Assembly: GCA_010279815.1 (NCBI GenBank)
Contig: QEOQ01000214.1
Location: 1,672,772 to 1,736,771 of the forward strand
Direction: 5' to 3'
DNA from: Brachionus plicatilis
Taxonomy: Eukaryota; Rotifera; Eurotatoria; Ploima; Brachionidae
DNA length: 64,000 nucleotides
The position numbers were made by a program, and so were the translations under genes. This document shows positions 20,572 through 33,600 of this stretch, one piece after another. The notes under the pieces are model-generated. The model ran no database searches, was not told the origin of the DNA, and was given only the letters and a program-made list of their open reading frames with translations. Each line of letters starts with the position of its first letter. Within the stretch, counting starts at the first letter, position 1.

Positions 20572-22150
20572 CTTTTAAGAGTGTCAAACTTTCGAGCATT
20601 AGTGGATTTAATCTATTCCTTAATTCAGTCTGGATAAGGCCTACTTGGCTAAATAAAGCTTCGGATGATACTGAGGTTGTAGTAACTGTCAACAAAGAAC
20701 TCGCAATTTTGGATAATATTGATATGCATTTCCATATTGCTTAAAAAAATAAAAATCACCAAAATTTTCTATTTCCTTTTTTTTTCATGATCAATAAATA
20801 CCTGTTGATTTGAATAATTTTCTATTTCTTCGTCTAAAACGCTTAATTGATTCACACTGAGTGGTTCTGATCTCAAACTTTTATCCATATAATTTTCAAT
20901 TAAATTTTTAACAACATCTCTTCTTTTATTTGTATTTTTACGGTTTGTGTTGGTTGAAATTGGTGAAGAAGTAAGGTTAGAAATATTAGCCAATACCGAA
21001 CTTTGTATATTATTTGAACCAGATGGTGGTGATTCTATCTCACGTTGGCTAATGCTAATGAAGATGGCGTGTTATTTAATAATGGACTAGACGAAGTGCT
21101 TGGTGACCCAAGTAAATATTGAATTGGTTAGAGACTTTTAAGATAATGTTTTGCTCTCATTATTAAGTCCTTTCTAATGACTAAGTCGGAAACAAATTCA
21201 AAGTTTTTCATTCGAAAGTCCATAAATGTTGCAGCTAAATAAATATCATTTTTTAACATAAATCCAAAACGACCGGCTAATTTTTCTTGAAGCTCTTCTC
21301 AAATCGTATTTGTATTAATAAATTCCAAGTTAATTGAAACTAATTCACCGTTTAAGAGCGTATAAATAGCTGGATATAATGAAAATATAGTACAGTATTT
21401 TTGTCCACTAAATAAATTTGTTATATTTTTCAATGGTAATAACAAGTCATACATTTCGTTAATTAAATTGAATTCTGAATCTGATGGAACAAAGTCTTTA
21501 ATCACTTTGTTTTCTGGCCCTAAACAAAGTGAAATTAGAGCATCTTTGTTCGTACATAAAGAATCTAACATATCGAATGTAGAGTTCCATCGAGTTGAAA
21601 CATCTTGGACTAGTTTAATTTTATACTCATATTTAAGATCTTCTTGTTTATGCTTTAAATTATTTTGCAACTTGTCTGAATGACGAAAAGAGGGTTAATA
21701 TTGAGTTCAACCGCCAGAGATATTAAATATTCATCTCTGGCGTAAGTCAGAGATGAATATCCTTGTGCTGAATTCATCAAATCCTTGTGCTGAATTCATC
21801 ATATCTGGATTCAGCACAAGGATTTTTTAAAACCGATTCATCTAATTTTATTATACAGCCAAATATATTAGAACCAGAATCCGTTGAAAAAGAGAAAATT
21901 TGTTCTGAATATTCCAGTCATTAAAGACCAAATTTAGATTGTCAAAAAGATAATCCGATGTCTTTGATTTGTCAATATATTTTAATGAAATTATGTTCTT
22001 TCTTACAATCCAATTTGTATCGACAAAATGACACGTTACTTCAAGATAAGCTTGATTCACCTTGATCATCGCCTGCATCATCATCACCCATCCTCTTTTT
22101 TCATCCGGGCTTGGGACCGGCCATGTGGGCAGAGTTAATAACAATGATTC
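20572..22150 (-). pseudogene. hAT transposase remnant, multiply broken
   Basis: Minus-strand blocks appear in the normal hAT order. AYLEVTCHFVDTNWIVRKNI and FNDWNIQNKFSLF come first, followed one frame over by STDSGSNI, the TDxxSN catalytic motif. Then DVSTRWNSTFDMLDSLC and LLLPLKNITNLFSGQKYCT. A spacer with GDFYFFKQYGNAYQYYPKLR follows, and finally the C-terminal dimerisation block with SVSSEALFSQVG and RNRLNP ending in a stop near 20573. There are at least three frameshifts and a scrambled 140-bp palindromic segment (21700-21840) where the CxxH region should be. A dead hAT (BED-type) transposase, inserted within or beside the integrase element. Confidence 0.8.
21700..21845. repeat. Scrambled nested repeats inside the hAT remnant
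   Basis: GCCAGAGAT and ATCTCTGGC form a hairpin; ATCCTTGTGCTGAATTCATC is repeated in tandem and then followed by the inverted form GATTCAGCACAAGGAT. The string AGTTCAACCGCCAGAGATA is an exact copy of 19592-19610 inside the integrase ORF. This looks like a repair-patched junction made of local sequence copies. Confidence 0.6.
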
Positions 22151-22750
22151 TTTCTATTTTTTTTCCTATTAACTGTTCTTTGTTTACTTAATGTTTCGAA
22201 ATTTTCTAAAATAATTTTTTTTTTAAGTTGAAAATCTGACTGAATAATTTCTTTACTACCAGGCTATTTATACCCTGTTGAATTAGCTAAATTAATTTTA
22301 AAAGAGTCTGAGCCGAATCTTTTTTTTTCAAAAAAAATATTTATTAAACTTTTTCTTGTGTGTTTATCTGTCAAGTCACACTGTTAGTCCTTACCCTCTC
22401 ATTTTTTCATCCGGACTTGGGACCGGCAACGGTATGATTGCAACTCAACAGTCAGCGGCCAAAGTTACATATGGGACGTTCATCATAAACAGAGCCACTC
22501 ATCCGAGCACTTAATGGCTGCGAACTCGGCAACTATTTAGACTAGCTTGGAACCACAAACCAAGCGTATCTATATCTGGATACAAGCTTATCCAAACTAA
22601 AGACACTTTACTTTTTTCACTAAGGCACTTGGATCCAACAGACTATCATCAGCTCTAGCTTGCAAGCCTCCTCATCCCGGCCTCTATGCGCCTGCATCAT
22701 CATCACCCCTCCTCTTTTTTCATCCGGGCTTGGGACCGGCCATGTGGGCT
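22071..22750 (+). repeat. Three copies of a CATCCGG-CTTGGGACCGGC repeat
   Basis: Copies at about 22071-22135, 22395-22430 and 22687-22750. The outer two share GCCTGCATCATCATCACC and TTTTTCATCCGGGCTTGGGA almost exactly. This is the most GC-rich part of the neighbourhood and clearly foreign to its AT-rich flanks. In one frame the outer copies read HHHHPSSFFHPGLGTGHVG. I do not recognise the family. Confidence 0.5.
22530..22660 (+). pseudogene. Continuation of the integrase-element ORF
   Basis: Repeats the last 38 bp before the break at 19816 (AGACTAGCTTGGAACCACAA and onward) and then continues in the same frame as SGYKLIQTKDTLLFSLRHLD to a stop at about 22650. It is probably the true C-terminal end of the integrase ORF, now separated by about 2.7 kb of inserted DNA. 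Confidence 0.5.
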
Positions 22751-23120
22751 ATACTTGATCTCAGTGGCACAATGCAAAAACCTGCTCAAGTTCGAGCGCC
22801 ACCAGCATACAACGAACTGAGAGAGCTTCTGCTCGACATTGTTGATGATTTGATCCCTCCGCAGACCACAAACTAGACGTACAACTTCCAAGAGGAAATA
22901 ATCAAAGTGCTCGGCTACGACTGGTTCGTTTTGTTCATGAATCGAAAGTGTGTGCGCACCACTGTCGTAAAGTCGGCCAAAATTTTGTTCACGCTTCTTT
23001 TGAATCAGCAAAATTTAAACAAGTTCCCAGGGATATTACGCGAGGAAATACGATAGCAAAATCACTCTAGAATTCTTACGGCCAAAAAATGAGGATTTCA
23101 AGAAGAAAAATATAAAATTG
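22745..23120 (+). pseudogene. Possible captured host-gene exon (BEACH-family-like), broken
   Basis: The plus strand reads MQKPAQVRAPPAYNELRELL, LLDIVDDLIPPQT, a TAG stop, then NFQEEIIKVLGYDWFVLFM, TTVVKSAKILFTLLLNQQN and LNKFPG, then continues one frame over as YARKYDSKITLEFLRPK. Codon composition and GC are much higher than the surroundings, so this once encoded protein. The LGYDWxxLFM..TVVxxxxIL..LL.N pattern reminds me of the armadillo-like region of BEACH proteins such as WDFY3, but that is only a resemblance. One nonsense codon and one frameshift make it a pseudogene fragment. Its position in a transposon graveyard suggests capture or duplication. Confidence 0.35.
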
Positions 23121-24690
23121 GCTTCTTTTTAAAAATATTTAATTCATTTTATTATGAAAAATCAAAAAAAATTCAACATTCCTTACTGTTTCTTCCATAA
23201 TTTTGAGTAAAAATTACACAACTTTTGGTAAAATCTGTTTAAATATTGTATTGAAAATATAATTCATCGAATAGTTTAAAAATATAAAAAAATAAAATCC
23301 AAATAGTCTCAAAAAAGAATATTTTAAGATAAAAAAATAAAAATTTTAAGCAAAAAATTTTGTCGATTACTGAATTTATAAAATTTAAAAAATATTTTAA
23401 AAATAAAAAATATGACTTTTTTTTACACTGATCGGTCTGTGATTAAGAAAAGATAGTTTAAATTATTTGATCAAACAACATCGTTTTTTACTAAAATATC
23501 CATTACAATTAATTTAAATTAAATAAAATAATTTTTTCCTAATTTTTTTGGTCGTAATTATTTTAGAACGATTTTACTAAAAGTTTTGTATTTTAATAGA
23601 GGAAGCATAATTATTATTTCAATTTTTTTAAACTGTTGTTGAAAAAACACATAAATTTGTTTGTTAATAACCATTTATTTTTATTTTATTTTGTTTGAAT
23701 AATAATTATTGAAATAAAAAATTTAACATATCAAATTTTAATTTTATTTAGATTCTTACTCAAACCCTAATTTTTGTCTTTTTTTTATTTTTGTTCTTAT
23801 TTTTACATCGCCTTAAAGGCGTTGATTGAAATAAATAATAAATAAACATTAATAAGACAAAATTTTTTTTTGAAAATAGATTAAAAAATCAAAACAAATA
23901 AGTAAAAAAGTCAATTGAAAAATTTAGAAAATTCATACTCTACGTATGAATAGCATGTGGTTCCAAATACGGTCTTACCAACGGCATGTACAAACTGTAT
24001 ACTGTATGAATCGAATGATGCTTAAATGATTTCTTTACCATTCCCAAAATTTGGTATTTTAATGTATGGTGGGCTGTAGAATTTTAATATTTTATTAGTT
24101 TAAAAAAAATTGAATTTCTAAGATCGATTTTCAGGCCAAATTATCCTTTGAAAAAATAAAGAGTTAATCGGTTATATGCTAACAAGGGCACTAGTTTTTT
24201 GATTCTCCTTTAAACTTTAACTTTTTTTAAGTTAATAATAAAAATAAGACATTTTTGGCTGCTAAGTTTTTTCCATCTCATAAAATAAAAATGCTCCTTT
24301 TTTAGGGAAAATAAATTTATGAATTAATATCAACAAGAACAATTTAAAAAATCAGTAAAAAAAAAGAAAAATAGATCGAAAAAATTTAGTTTTCCTGATT
24401 TTTTTCTTATTTTTTAATTTTAAATTTTATTAGTTATTTTTTTCTTACATAATTAATTATTTAAATTTTTTTTTTAATTTAATAGTCACATAAAGTTTGA
24501 ATTTAAATTTTTGACATCTACAGATAATTTTGCAGTCATCAATAAATTCTAAAAAAGCAAGCATACACATCTACCAAAATAAATGTATCTATTTGGTAAC
24601 CATGGCGACAAAAATTCAAATTTTAAATCTAAGGTCAGTCACAAATATTAATTTTAAAAATATTTATTAAAATTGATTAAATTTTCCATC
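23121..24690. other. AT-rich intergenic before CC2D2A
   Basis: No supported gene. TCGCCTTAAAGGCGTTGATT at 23808-23830 followed by AAATAAATAATAAATAAA looks like a LINE 3' tail, but no coding part precedes it. The CC2D2A promoter presumably lies in the last few hundred bases. Confidence 0.35.
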
Positions 24691-24695
24691 TTCAA

Positions 24696-27600
24696 ATGGA
24701 AAGGTAAACTAATCTTTTTAACTTTTACATTAAATTAAATGACATCTACTTAAGCGATATTCGAGAAAAGATCACAGCTAAGCGGGCTCGTCGCGCGCAA
24801 AGAAAAACATCCATAAGCACTGAACAAGAAAATCTGGCATATGAAGACGATGAGTCCCAATCAACGCCGAGAAACAAACAAATTTTGACCAAAAAGCATC
24901 GGGACAAGAGCAGGGAACTTTCTGAGCAAATAGTAGAGGAAAATCCGGTCCAAGTGGAAAATGAAATTGACAATATTAGAGACAAGATTAGGGAAAAGTT
25001 GAGAAAAAACTTGCTAACAAAACTGGAAAAAGTAAAAAGCGAAGAAACTCAAAGTGAAAAAGATGACACGCTAAAACCAGACACTAAATTGGACCTAACC
25101 TCATCCAGTATGGAACAGGCCAGTCTTAGGCAATCAGCTGCTGAGGCCTTTAAACAAAAAATGCACAAACTTCAAGTTATTATCAATTTTTTTCTAAATG
25201 AAAAAAAATTTTATAACTTTAAAAATTTAATAAAAATTTTTTAGCAACAAAATGCGGAAAAAAACTACCGCCTGATAACATCATCGCGAAAAGACCAACC
25301 TGGCTCGGCACTGGTAAAAAAAAAAAATTTAAAATAAAAAGGCTATTCAATTTTTTGCTTTCCAGGACGAGCGAATTTCCGAAGAAAGTAAAAAATTGGA
25401 GAGGGAAAAAGAAAGAAAAGCCAAAAATAAATTCAGAAAACTTGGACTTGCTGTTATAGATGTAAATTTTATTTAATAAAAATTAGAAAAAAAAATATTT
25501 TAATAAAAAAAAAAGGAAATTCGCTTGCCGAATAGCGAGGAGCAATTCGATTTTTTTGCCAAGAAAACTTGGGATAAAGCCGAAGAAGAAGAAAAGCCCG
25601 AAGAGCCAAAAGAGGCTGAAATAAAGACTGAGGATGATGAAAAAGATGATAAGGACAGTGCTCAGTTGATTATAAATTTAGAAGATGATTGGCGCGAGAT
25701 GTCTTATATAAAGGCATTGTATGTTCCAGAAGACCTGGTCCGGGAAGCTGAGGCCAAAAAATTGTTCATGCCATTAAGCAGCAAAGTACCCTTTGAGCAG
25801 AAAACAAGTGCCGAAGGCATACAGCCTAGGTTTTTGGATGAAGAAGGCATTTATGTTGGTCGGAAACCCTATGTAACTAGGAAAAATAAAAATTTAATGG
25901 AAAATCGTTTATTAAAATTTCCAGATAAAGTAAAAGTAAAAAAAATTAAAATTATTTTTTTTAAATTTTGTTCAAGATCGGACTTAAATGGTTCGAGGTG
26001 GATGGAGAAATTGTGGCTTTAGCAGACCCGATCAAGTATGTTTCAACAAGACCGTCTTTTAGTGACAATTTGCCAGAAGCCCTGTGGTCTTCGTACAGAA
26101 AAGCAGTTTATTTGGAAAATTTTGCTCGCAATGTGGTAGCCGAAAAAGGTGGACTTAATTCGATTAATGTTGCGCGCTACAGACTCGATCTTGACATAAA
26201 TCAAGTTCAATTCAGCTTTCATCATTTGTTCAGCGCCGAGCATGTTATCGCTTACAGACTTAAAAATATGTACGAACATTTTAAGCTTAGCGAAGAAAAT
26301 AATCTTGTTGAAATCTTAACTCAAAAGGTGAGAGAATTTTTAATTTAACTGCAATTTATCGGCATCTTGGAGTTGATGATCAATTCAAAATATCATTTCA
26401 AGTCAAAAAGTTAATATTTAGATTTTAAAATTATTCATAAAATTTATTTAAATAATTTTAATGTGGCTAGCATTTAAATGGGTATTTATTAATATAATTG
26501 GGTGTTTAACAAAAAATCATTTTGGATATTAGATAAATAAGTTGAGTGCTTAAAATATTGAATGAGAGTTAATTAATATAATCAAGTATTTAAATGTTTA
26601 TTTGAGGTCTAAAATAAACCAAATGAGTGTATAAAAATTCATTTAGAGCATTAATTTATCTTAGTGGTTACTTATTTAAATGAAAACTATATAAATGTTC
26701 ATATTAATGATTAGAAATTTAAAATTACTATATAACAATAAAAGAATAATTATTACACAAATAAATTAATAGAGATAATTCAAATTTATAACTTTTATAT
26801 CCATCCATTCAAACTAAAATAATTTTATTTTTCTACTTTAATAAATTTTAAATTCTAAAACAGTTAATTTTTTAGTCTTTAAAAGTAGGTTTTCTTTAAA
26901 ATCAATTAAAATATTTAAAGTTCAATAAATAGGGACATTTTAAAATTTTAAATATGAAAATAAACTTGACATGAAATATCAAGTAATTGCTTTTGAAAAA
27001 ATTTTATTTTTTCTCTTTTATTGAAAAAAATATTACAATTTATATTTTGATCTTTTGATCTTGATCTCAAACTTCAATTTGCCAAATTTTTCTTATACCC
27101 AATAATCATTTTTATAATACTCGACAAAAATTTTTATGTACCCATTTTTTATTTCTTTTTCAATAATTTTGACAAAAAATAAATACCCAAAAAATATTTA
27201 TTTTTACACCCAAATAATTAATATAAATACTCATTTAATAAAAATCCTTTTACTGTTACATGCTTTCCATGTTATGTTGATTAAAAAAAAATATTTTCTC
27301 AACCCATTGATAGAATCGATTTTTAAATTAAAATTTAATAAGTAATTCTTTGTAGATTTTATTTTGAAATTTTTTATTTTAAAAGTAATTGTATTGAAAA
27401 TTAACAATTAAATTTTAAAAGGAATTTCGAATATTTAATTCCAAATGAGTAATAAAATTAAAAGATCGATCTTACCTTCAAATATTTTTGAAATAAAAAA
27501 TATTATTTTCTATTTCTACATAACATGTAAAGTATGCTATATTAAAATTTTTTAAATTAATTCAACAATTAATTCTAATATCTAATGGTAAACTTTTTGA

Positions 27601-30600
27601 ATTGAAATAATGATTTGAATTGATCATCAACTTCAAGATGCCTTAATTCTTTGGTAAAGAGAAAAAAATTCTAGTATTAAAAAAGTTATTACTAAAACAC
27701 TGACCCATACTTATATCCCCCATAAACACTATGCCATTTAACCTCCACCAATTTCTAGTACAAAATTTTACCAGCTTTCACACAAGACTGAAATCTAAGC
27801 TCTGGCATATTTGGTTCGGCCTTCATTTAAGTTTGAAATAAAATTTAGATAGTTTTAATGAATTAAATTTATAATCTTTTATACATTTTTAAAAATAAAA
27901 AAAATAATTTTTTAAGTGCAAATAAAATAGACAAAAATTTTTTTTTAAATGTTGTCCCTTTTTATATTTATCATTCAAGTCTAAAGTCTTTCACTCAATC
28001 AGAAGAGAAAAGTTTTATTTAAAATTCTGACTAACTAAAAAAATATAATCTAAAAATCTCAACAAAAAAATAATGATTTTACATTTTAAATTTGAAAATT
28101 AACAATAATTTAATTGAGATTATTATATCATGCTAATGTTAAATTTTGAAAGATAAATTTTTTTCATTTAAATGATCTTGATTCATATTTGCACATTTAA
28201 AATAAAGGAGAGATTTAGAGGATAATTTAAAAAAAAATTTTAAGGAAAAACACCCTGAGAGAAAAGCTTAAGTCAAACCGCTTTTAATTAAAATAAAATT
28301 AAAATATTTTTTTTTCAATTTTATTTGAATTAAAAAAATATTTTTTTTATTTTTAAAACTTTATTAAACATAATATATTTAATTTATTAAAACTATCTAA
28401 ATTTTATTTCAAACTTAAATGAAGACCGAACCAAATGTGCCAGAGCTTAGATTTCGGTCTTGTGTGAAAGTTGGTAAAATTTTGTACTAGGAGTTGGTGG
28501 AGGTTAAATGGCATAGTATTTATGGGAGAGATAAGTATCCGTGCTTTATTTAAGAACTGGAGGTCCATGTTCTAGTAATAACCTTAATAAATTCATAAAG
28601 AAAAAGTTTTAGTGAAGAACATTAATTTAAATTTTAACTAAAATTGACTTACACTTTTTGTTAGTTAATTCAATAAAATTAAAAAAGAAAAGGGAATTAA
28701 ATTTTAAAATTAAATAGTAATAATAATAATAAAAATAAGGCTAAAGATAAAGGATAACTAAAAGCCAGCGTCTAACGGAGTGCAAGGATTAGTTGCACTA
28801 TAGTAGCCTGTAAAATCAACTTTATTAGCTTTAAAAAAATTGTCAAGTTTGTTTTTAAAACCATTTATAGTTTCTTGTTCAACCACTTCTCTTGGTAAAA
28901 TATTCCAAATATTTGCTATCCGGTTTTTAAAAAAGTTGATTCTTGGAATGCAGTTTCGAAATTATTAAAGGAATTAAATATTTTATTTTATCCATTACAG
29001 AAAATTTTAATTCCTAAAACATTTTTTTTAATAAAATTATTTAAAGTTACTTAACACTTGATTATTTTGAATATTGTGAGATTTCTTTTAAGAGATGATC
29101 ATCACGTAAAAAATTTTGCACAATTTCATTTAAAAAAAAATTGATTTAATAGTTAGATTGTTAATAAATAATCATTATAACTTTTAGAGTGGATAATTTT
29201 CCACTGAAATTTTTCCTTAAACTTTTTTTAAGTTCTTTGATTTGAGAACAGAAATTTTATTACAAATGAAACCACAAGTTTAGATAACTTTTTAATTATT
29301 TAAAGTTAAATGCGTTGAAAAGTGCCATGACCAATTTTAGAGGAGAAATGGCTTCACAAAGCGTCGATTTGGACGAAAATAAACCCTCACAAACTGATTT
29401 AGCCAGACTAAATTCATACAAAAATGAAATCAAGCTTACTCGTCAGCTAAGAGACAATGAAATGTTTTTGAAAAAAAATTTGACCGAAAAAATTTTAATC
29501 ACCTGGAAAGAACTAAAGGATTTACGCATTAAACAAAACTATCGCAATACAGAATACAAGCTTATAATAAAAAAGTACGCATTTGGTGACAATAAAATTA
29601 AAAAATAAATTCTATTTTTTATTTCCAAGACAAAATGTAAACAAATCAAAAGAGGAAAAAAAAGTCGAAAGGGAGCTAAAAGAAGAATTCGACGAGATAA
29701 TTTCGGAAAAAAAAGAAATATATGACCAAGAAATGGTTGAGTATAGCCAAAAATATCGCATGTGGAAGTACCAAAAAAACAGAAAGGTAAATTGAAAAAA
29801 TAAATATTGAAATTTTTTTTTTCTAAAATAAACATCAGCAAGGGGCTTTGGAACGGCAAGAAAAGCGCCAAAATAACAAGGAAACTGTGAACCATGATTT
29901 AACCGCTTTGGTGCAAGAAAAAGAACAAGAAGAAAAAGACATTGAGATATTGAACGAGCCGGATCATCCTGAGCCGGCAAAACCCCAAGAAATCAATGAA
30001 GAACAAATATTTGAATCATTGCAGAAGCATTACAATGAATGCCGCAAAGCACCCGGAGACCCCATTCTTTATTTTGAACTTGTCGAGGAACCTGCCATGA
30101 TAACTTCAACACATGAATGTTTAGAGTAAATTTTTCTATTAAACTTGTTTTTAAGTCACAAGATTAAGTAAAAGTCAAGTCTTCTTCTTTCTTTAATCTT
30201 CTTCTCCCAATGGATCATAAGGCGTCCACACGTCCCCTCCATTTTAGCGACAATTTCTGCTTGTCCCCATTCGGGTTTCATCTCTTTCAGGTCTTTTTCA
30301 GCTGTTCTCCTTCAGATCATCTTTGGTCTTCCAGCATTTCTCTTTCCTTGAGGTGTCCAAGATAATGCAACTCTAGGAATTCTGTCTGTTGGCATTCTTA
30401 AAACATGTCCAGGCCACTTTAGTCTTCTTCTGCGTATCGTGTAGTAGATCAGCTCGGTCATTGTTCATCTGTACAGCTCCTCATTTGTAATGACATTCGG
30501 ATAGAAGATTCTCAGCAATTTTCGTAGGCAATTTTAATGGAATAATTCTTATGAAATAATTAAATAATTCTTTAAATAGCTTTTTGAAGATCGCTATCAG

Positions 30601-33600
30601 TCATTGATGACGATTTTTATATAAAAAGCTTTATAATATTTAAAATTTTCTGTGAGTTCTGTGAATACTATCAAATGTTTTCTAAAAATTGATTAAGTTG
30701 ACAATAAGGGGTGCATTTCATTCAATACACTGTTCGACGATGTTTGTACGCAATGTAAAAATTTTATATAATGTCAAATCAAGTCTTAATAAACTTAAAA
30801 ATACTTTACTTAAAAAATAAATGACTTAGCTTAATTTTTTTTTCTAAGGCAATAATTGTTAACACTAGAATATCCAATTTATTTTTAAACCATTAAGACC
30901 CCAGAAGTCTTTAAAACTTCTATTTATTTAAAATGAAAACAAAGATTTTTTATGGCTACTTTTTATCTTTTATTGTACAATTCTATGTTATTATGAATAT
31001 AAAAATAATAAAAAAATTGGAATATTTTAATTAGGGTCTACCTAACCAGCATATCCTTAAAATCTAACAGACACACCATACTTAAAAATACCTTTAACGC
31101 TGTCCTTTTTTAGTAATTTTTAGTGAATCCTGAAAAATTCATATAAAATTTTTCAACACTCTTTTTATGGTATGTTGTTCAGAATTATAATTATTTAACA
31201 AAATTGAAGTAGAAATCAAATTTTAGTTTAAAAATTCCAAATTATATTTCAAAAAACTTTTTTTTTTAGTTTTTTTTTATAAAAATAAAGCTCAAAATTT
31301 CAAATTTTTTTTCAGGTTGAAAAAATTTTTTTTGGTGTGCAGAAAAGTGATTTAGGGTATTATTAAGTGAATGTGTTTGTTTGATTTTTTGCTTGTGCTG
31401 AAACAATTTTCCCTATTTTAAATTATTGAATCTTAGGAAAAACTTAGAAAAAAATATTAAAATTTTTTTGACAAATCTAAAAAACTTCAGAGGTCTATAT
31501 ACTAATATTTTTTAATGCTTTTAGGGTTAGGTCTTAATTTTTTCAGTTAAAAAAATGAATAGTTAAATATTTTTATTTTAATTGATATCTCAGTCTCAAA
31601 TTCAAAAAATCTTAAAATTGAAAAAGTAATTCTTTTATTTTAAATTGAAAATCTTTTGATGACCATAAATACATTAACTCTTTAAATATCGATAAGTATT
31701 TATTCACTCTAAACTTGAATTCACTATTATAAGGAAAGAATTTAAATTTAATAAGCACGAGTATATTTGGAAAATTACAATTTTTTTTCAATAATTTTTT
31801 TTTCTCTTTTAAATATTATGGATTAAAATAAATAAATAACATCATGTCATTTTTATATTTAAAAGATTTTGACGATTATTTTTTAATATTAAATTAATTT
31901 GACAGTAATTTACCGTAAACCATTTCAAGCAGTCATTATGGCTATCATATTTATTCTTTCCGACAGCAAGGGAAAAAAATTAAATTAAGAATTGACTTAA
32001 AAAAAAATTTTAAGTTATAGACTTGACTAAGGACTGATTTAAGTGACTTAAGAGCAACTCTGATTCCTAGAATAAAAAAATTAAAATTTTGTTTAAGAAT
32101 TGAGAAAAAAAGAAGAAACAAGCTAATTCGTACCAAGGTGTTTGTTAAAATTTATCTTAATCATAAACTTGTATACAAGACCACAGAGAGTCAATTACAG
32201 AATGATTTTACGGTCAAATGGGCGCAAATATTCAATGTGTTCATGATATCTAGACCTGATTCGGTCATTCTGCAGCTGTTTGAAAAAGTGGACTCAACGG
32301 AGCGAATGATAGCTGAAGTTTTGATCCCAACTCCGGATGATAATCGAACATGTCAGAACTATGCCTTAGAAGACTTTGACTTTTCGTCATCAGAAGAGTT
32401 CTACATGTACTTGAAGACTAGTAACCAAAGCGAGCTCTTTTTTACATCTGGCAAGCTTAAAGCAGGTCTGGGATGGGGCGTGGATGAAAATGATACTGTG
32501 CTGGCACCACCCAAGCCTCAAAATGCGTCTAGTGCAGTTTTGTATGCCGAGGATATGAAAAATTTTGACGCCATTGCAGCATTGGGAGTATCGCATATGC
32601 AAGATTTGGAAAAATTGGCCAAATGGGTCACCAAATCTAACCTGGACCCAAATGACCCTAAAAATGCAGATCTCATGGATTTGATAAGGGTAGGAATTTT
32701 GTCATTATATTTTTTTCAATAACCCAAATCCATTAATTGTAAACACTTACTTCTACAAAATTTTCACGCCACGCTCCAAAAAATTTAAAAAAAAAAGATT
32801 TTTTTAATATTATTTATTTTTAATTAGTATTGAGTAAAATAATGAATGAAAAATTTATTTTTGGAAAGCCAAGTTAAAACAATTTTATCGGGCAAAAAAT
32901 CTGAAATTTAAATTTTTAAGATTTTTAATATTTAAAAAAAATATTGAATTATAAAGATTTTTAATACTCACAAAACATTTCTTGTGTAACTAATCTTTTT
33001 GGTCTGTACAAGTGATCGAAAATCCAAATTTTTTTCTTTTGTCTGAAGAGGAACAGCAGCAGAATTTTCATCGTTTGAATGATTTGAATGTTGATTGTCC
33101 GAAACATAAACTGAACCATTTGTTTCACCATTTTTAACTTTGAAATATATTGATTTTTTGCAACCTTTTTTTATCATATTTACAATTTTATGTGTGTTTT
33201 AAAATACTGAAAAAAATTTAATTTTTGTGATAGGCTCTTACCCAATCCAATGGTACAAACGACAACTTAAGCGGTTACAAGCTTCCGGATTATTTTCGGC
33301 TAGATCAGGCCATAGAAGAGTTCAACTTTGTCAAAGACGAAGATTTGGACAATGACAAAAGGTTCAAGATGATAATGCTGCGTGATCAAATGGAGCCGGA
33401 GTTCCGCGGATTCCAAATGATACCAGTTTACGATCGTCTGATTAAGCGTGCTCAATTTGACGAGTACGAGAGAAGAAAGCAAAGAGAATTGACGGGAGAA
33501 GAAGAGGTAGAAAAACCTAATGAAAAAATGAGCTCCACTAAACTGAATCAAAGAATGAATCAAATTGACATTGTGAGAAACAGAGGCCGAAAATATGTGG

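Larger units (their letters stand above)
26328..29305 (+). other. CC2D2A intron 6 (2.98 kb), packed with foldback elements
   Basis: Lies between donor AAAAGGTGAGAG and acceptor ATTTAAAG. It holds two inverted-repeat elements (26361-27642 and 27679-28590) and a LINE tail (28717-28950), which explain most of its size. Confidence 0.85.

Noticed and set aside
29539..29980. Two overlapping minus-strand ORFs of about 120 codons
   Set aside because: Antisense to CC2D2A exons 8-9 and crossing their intron; hydrophobic composition is the complement of Lys/Glu-rich coiled coil.
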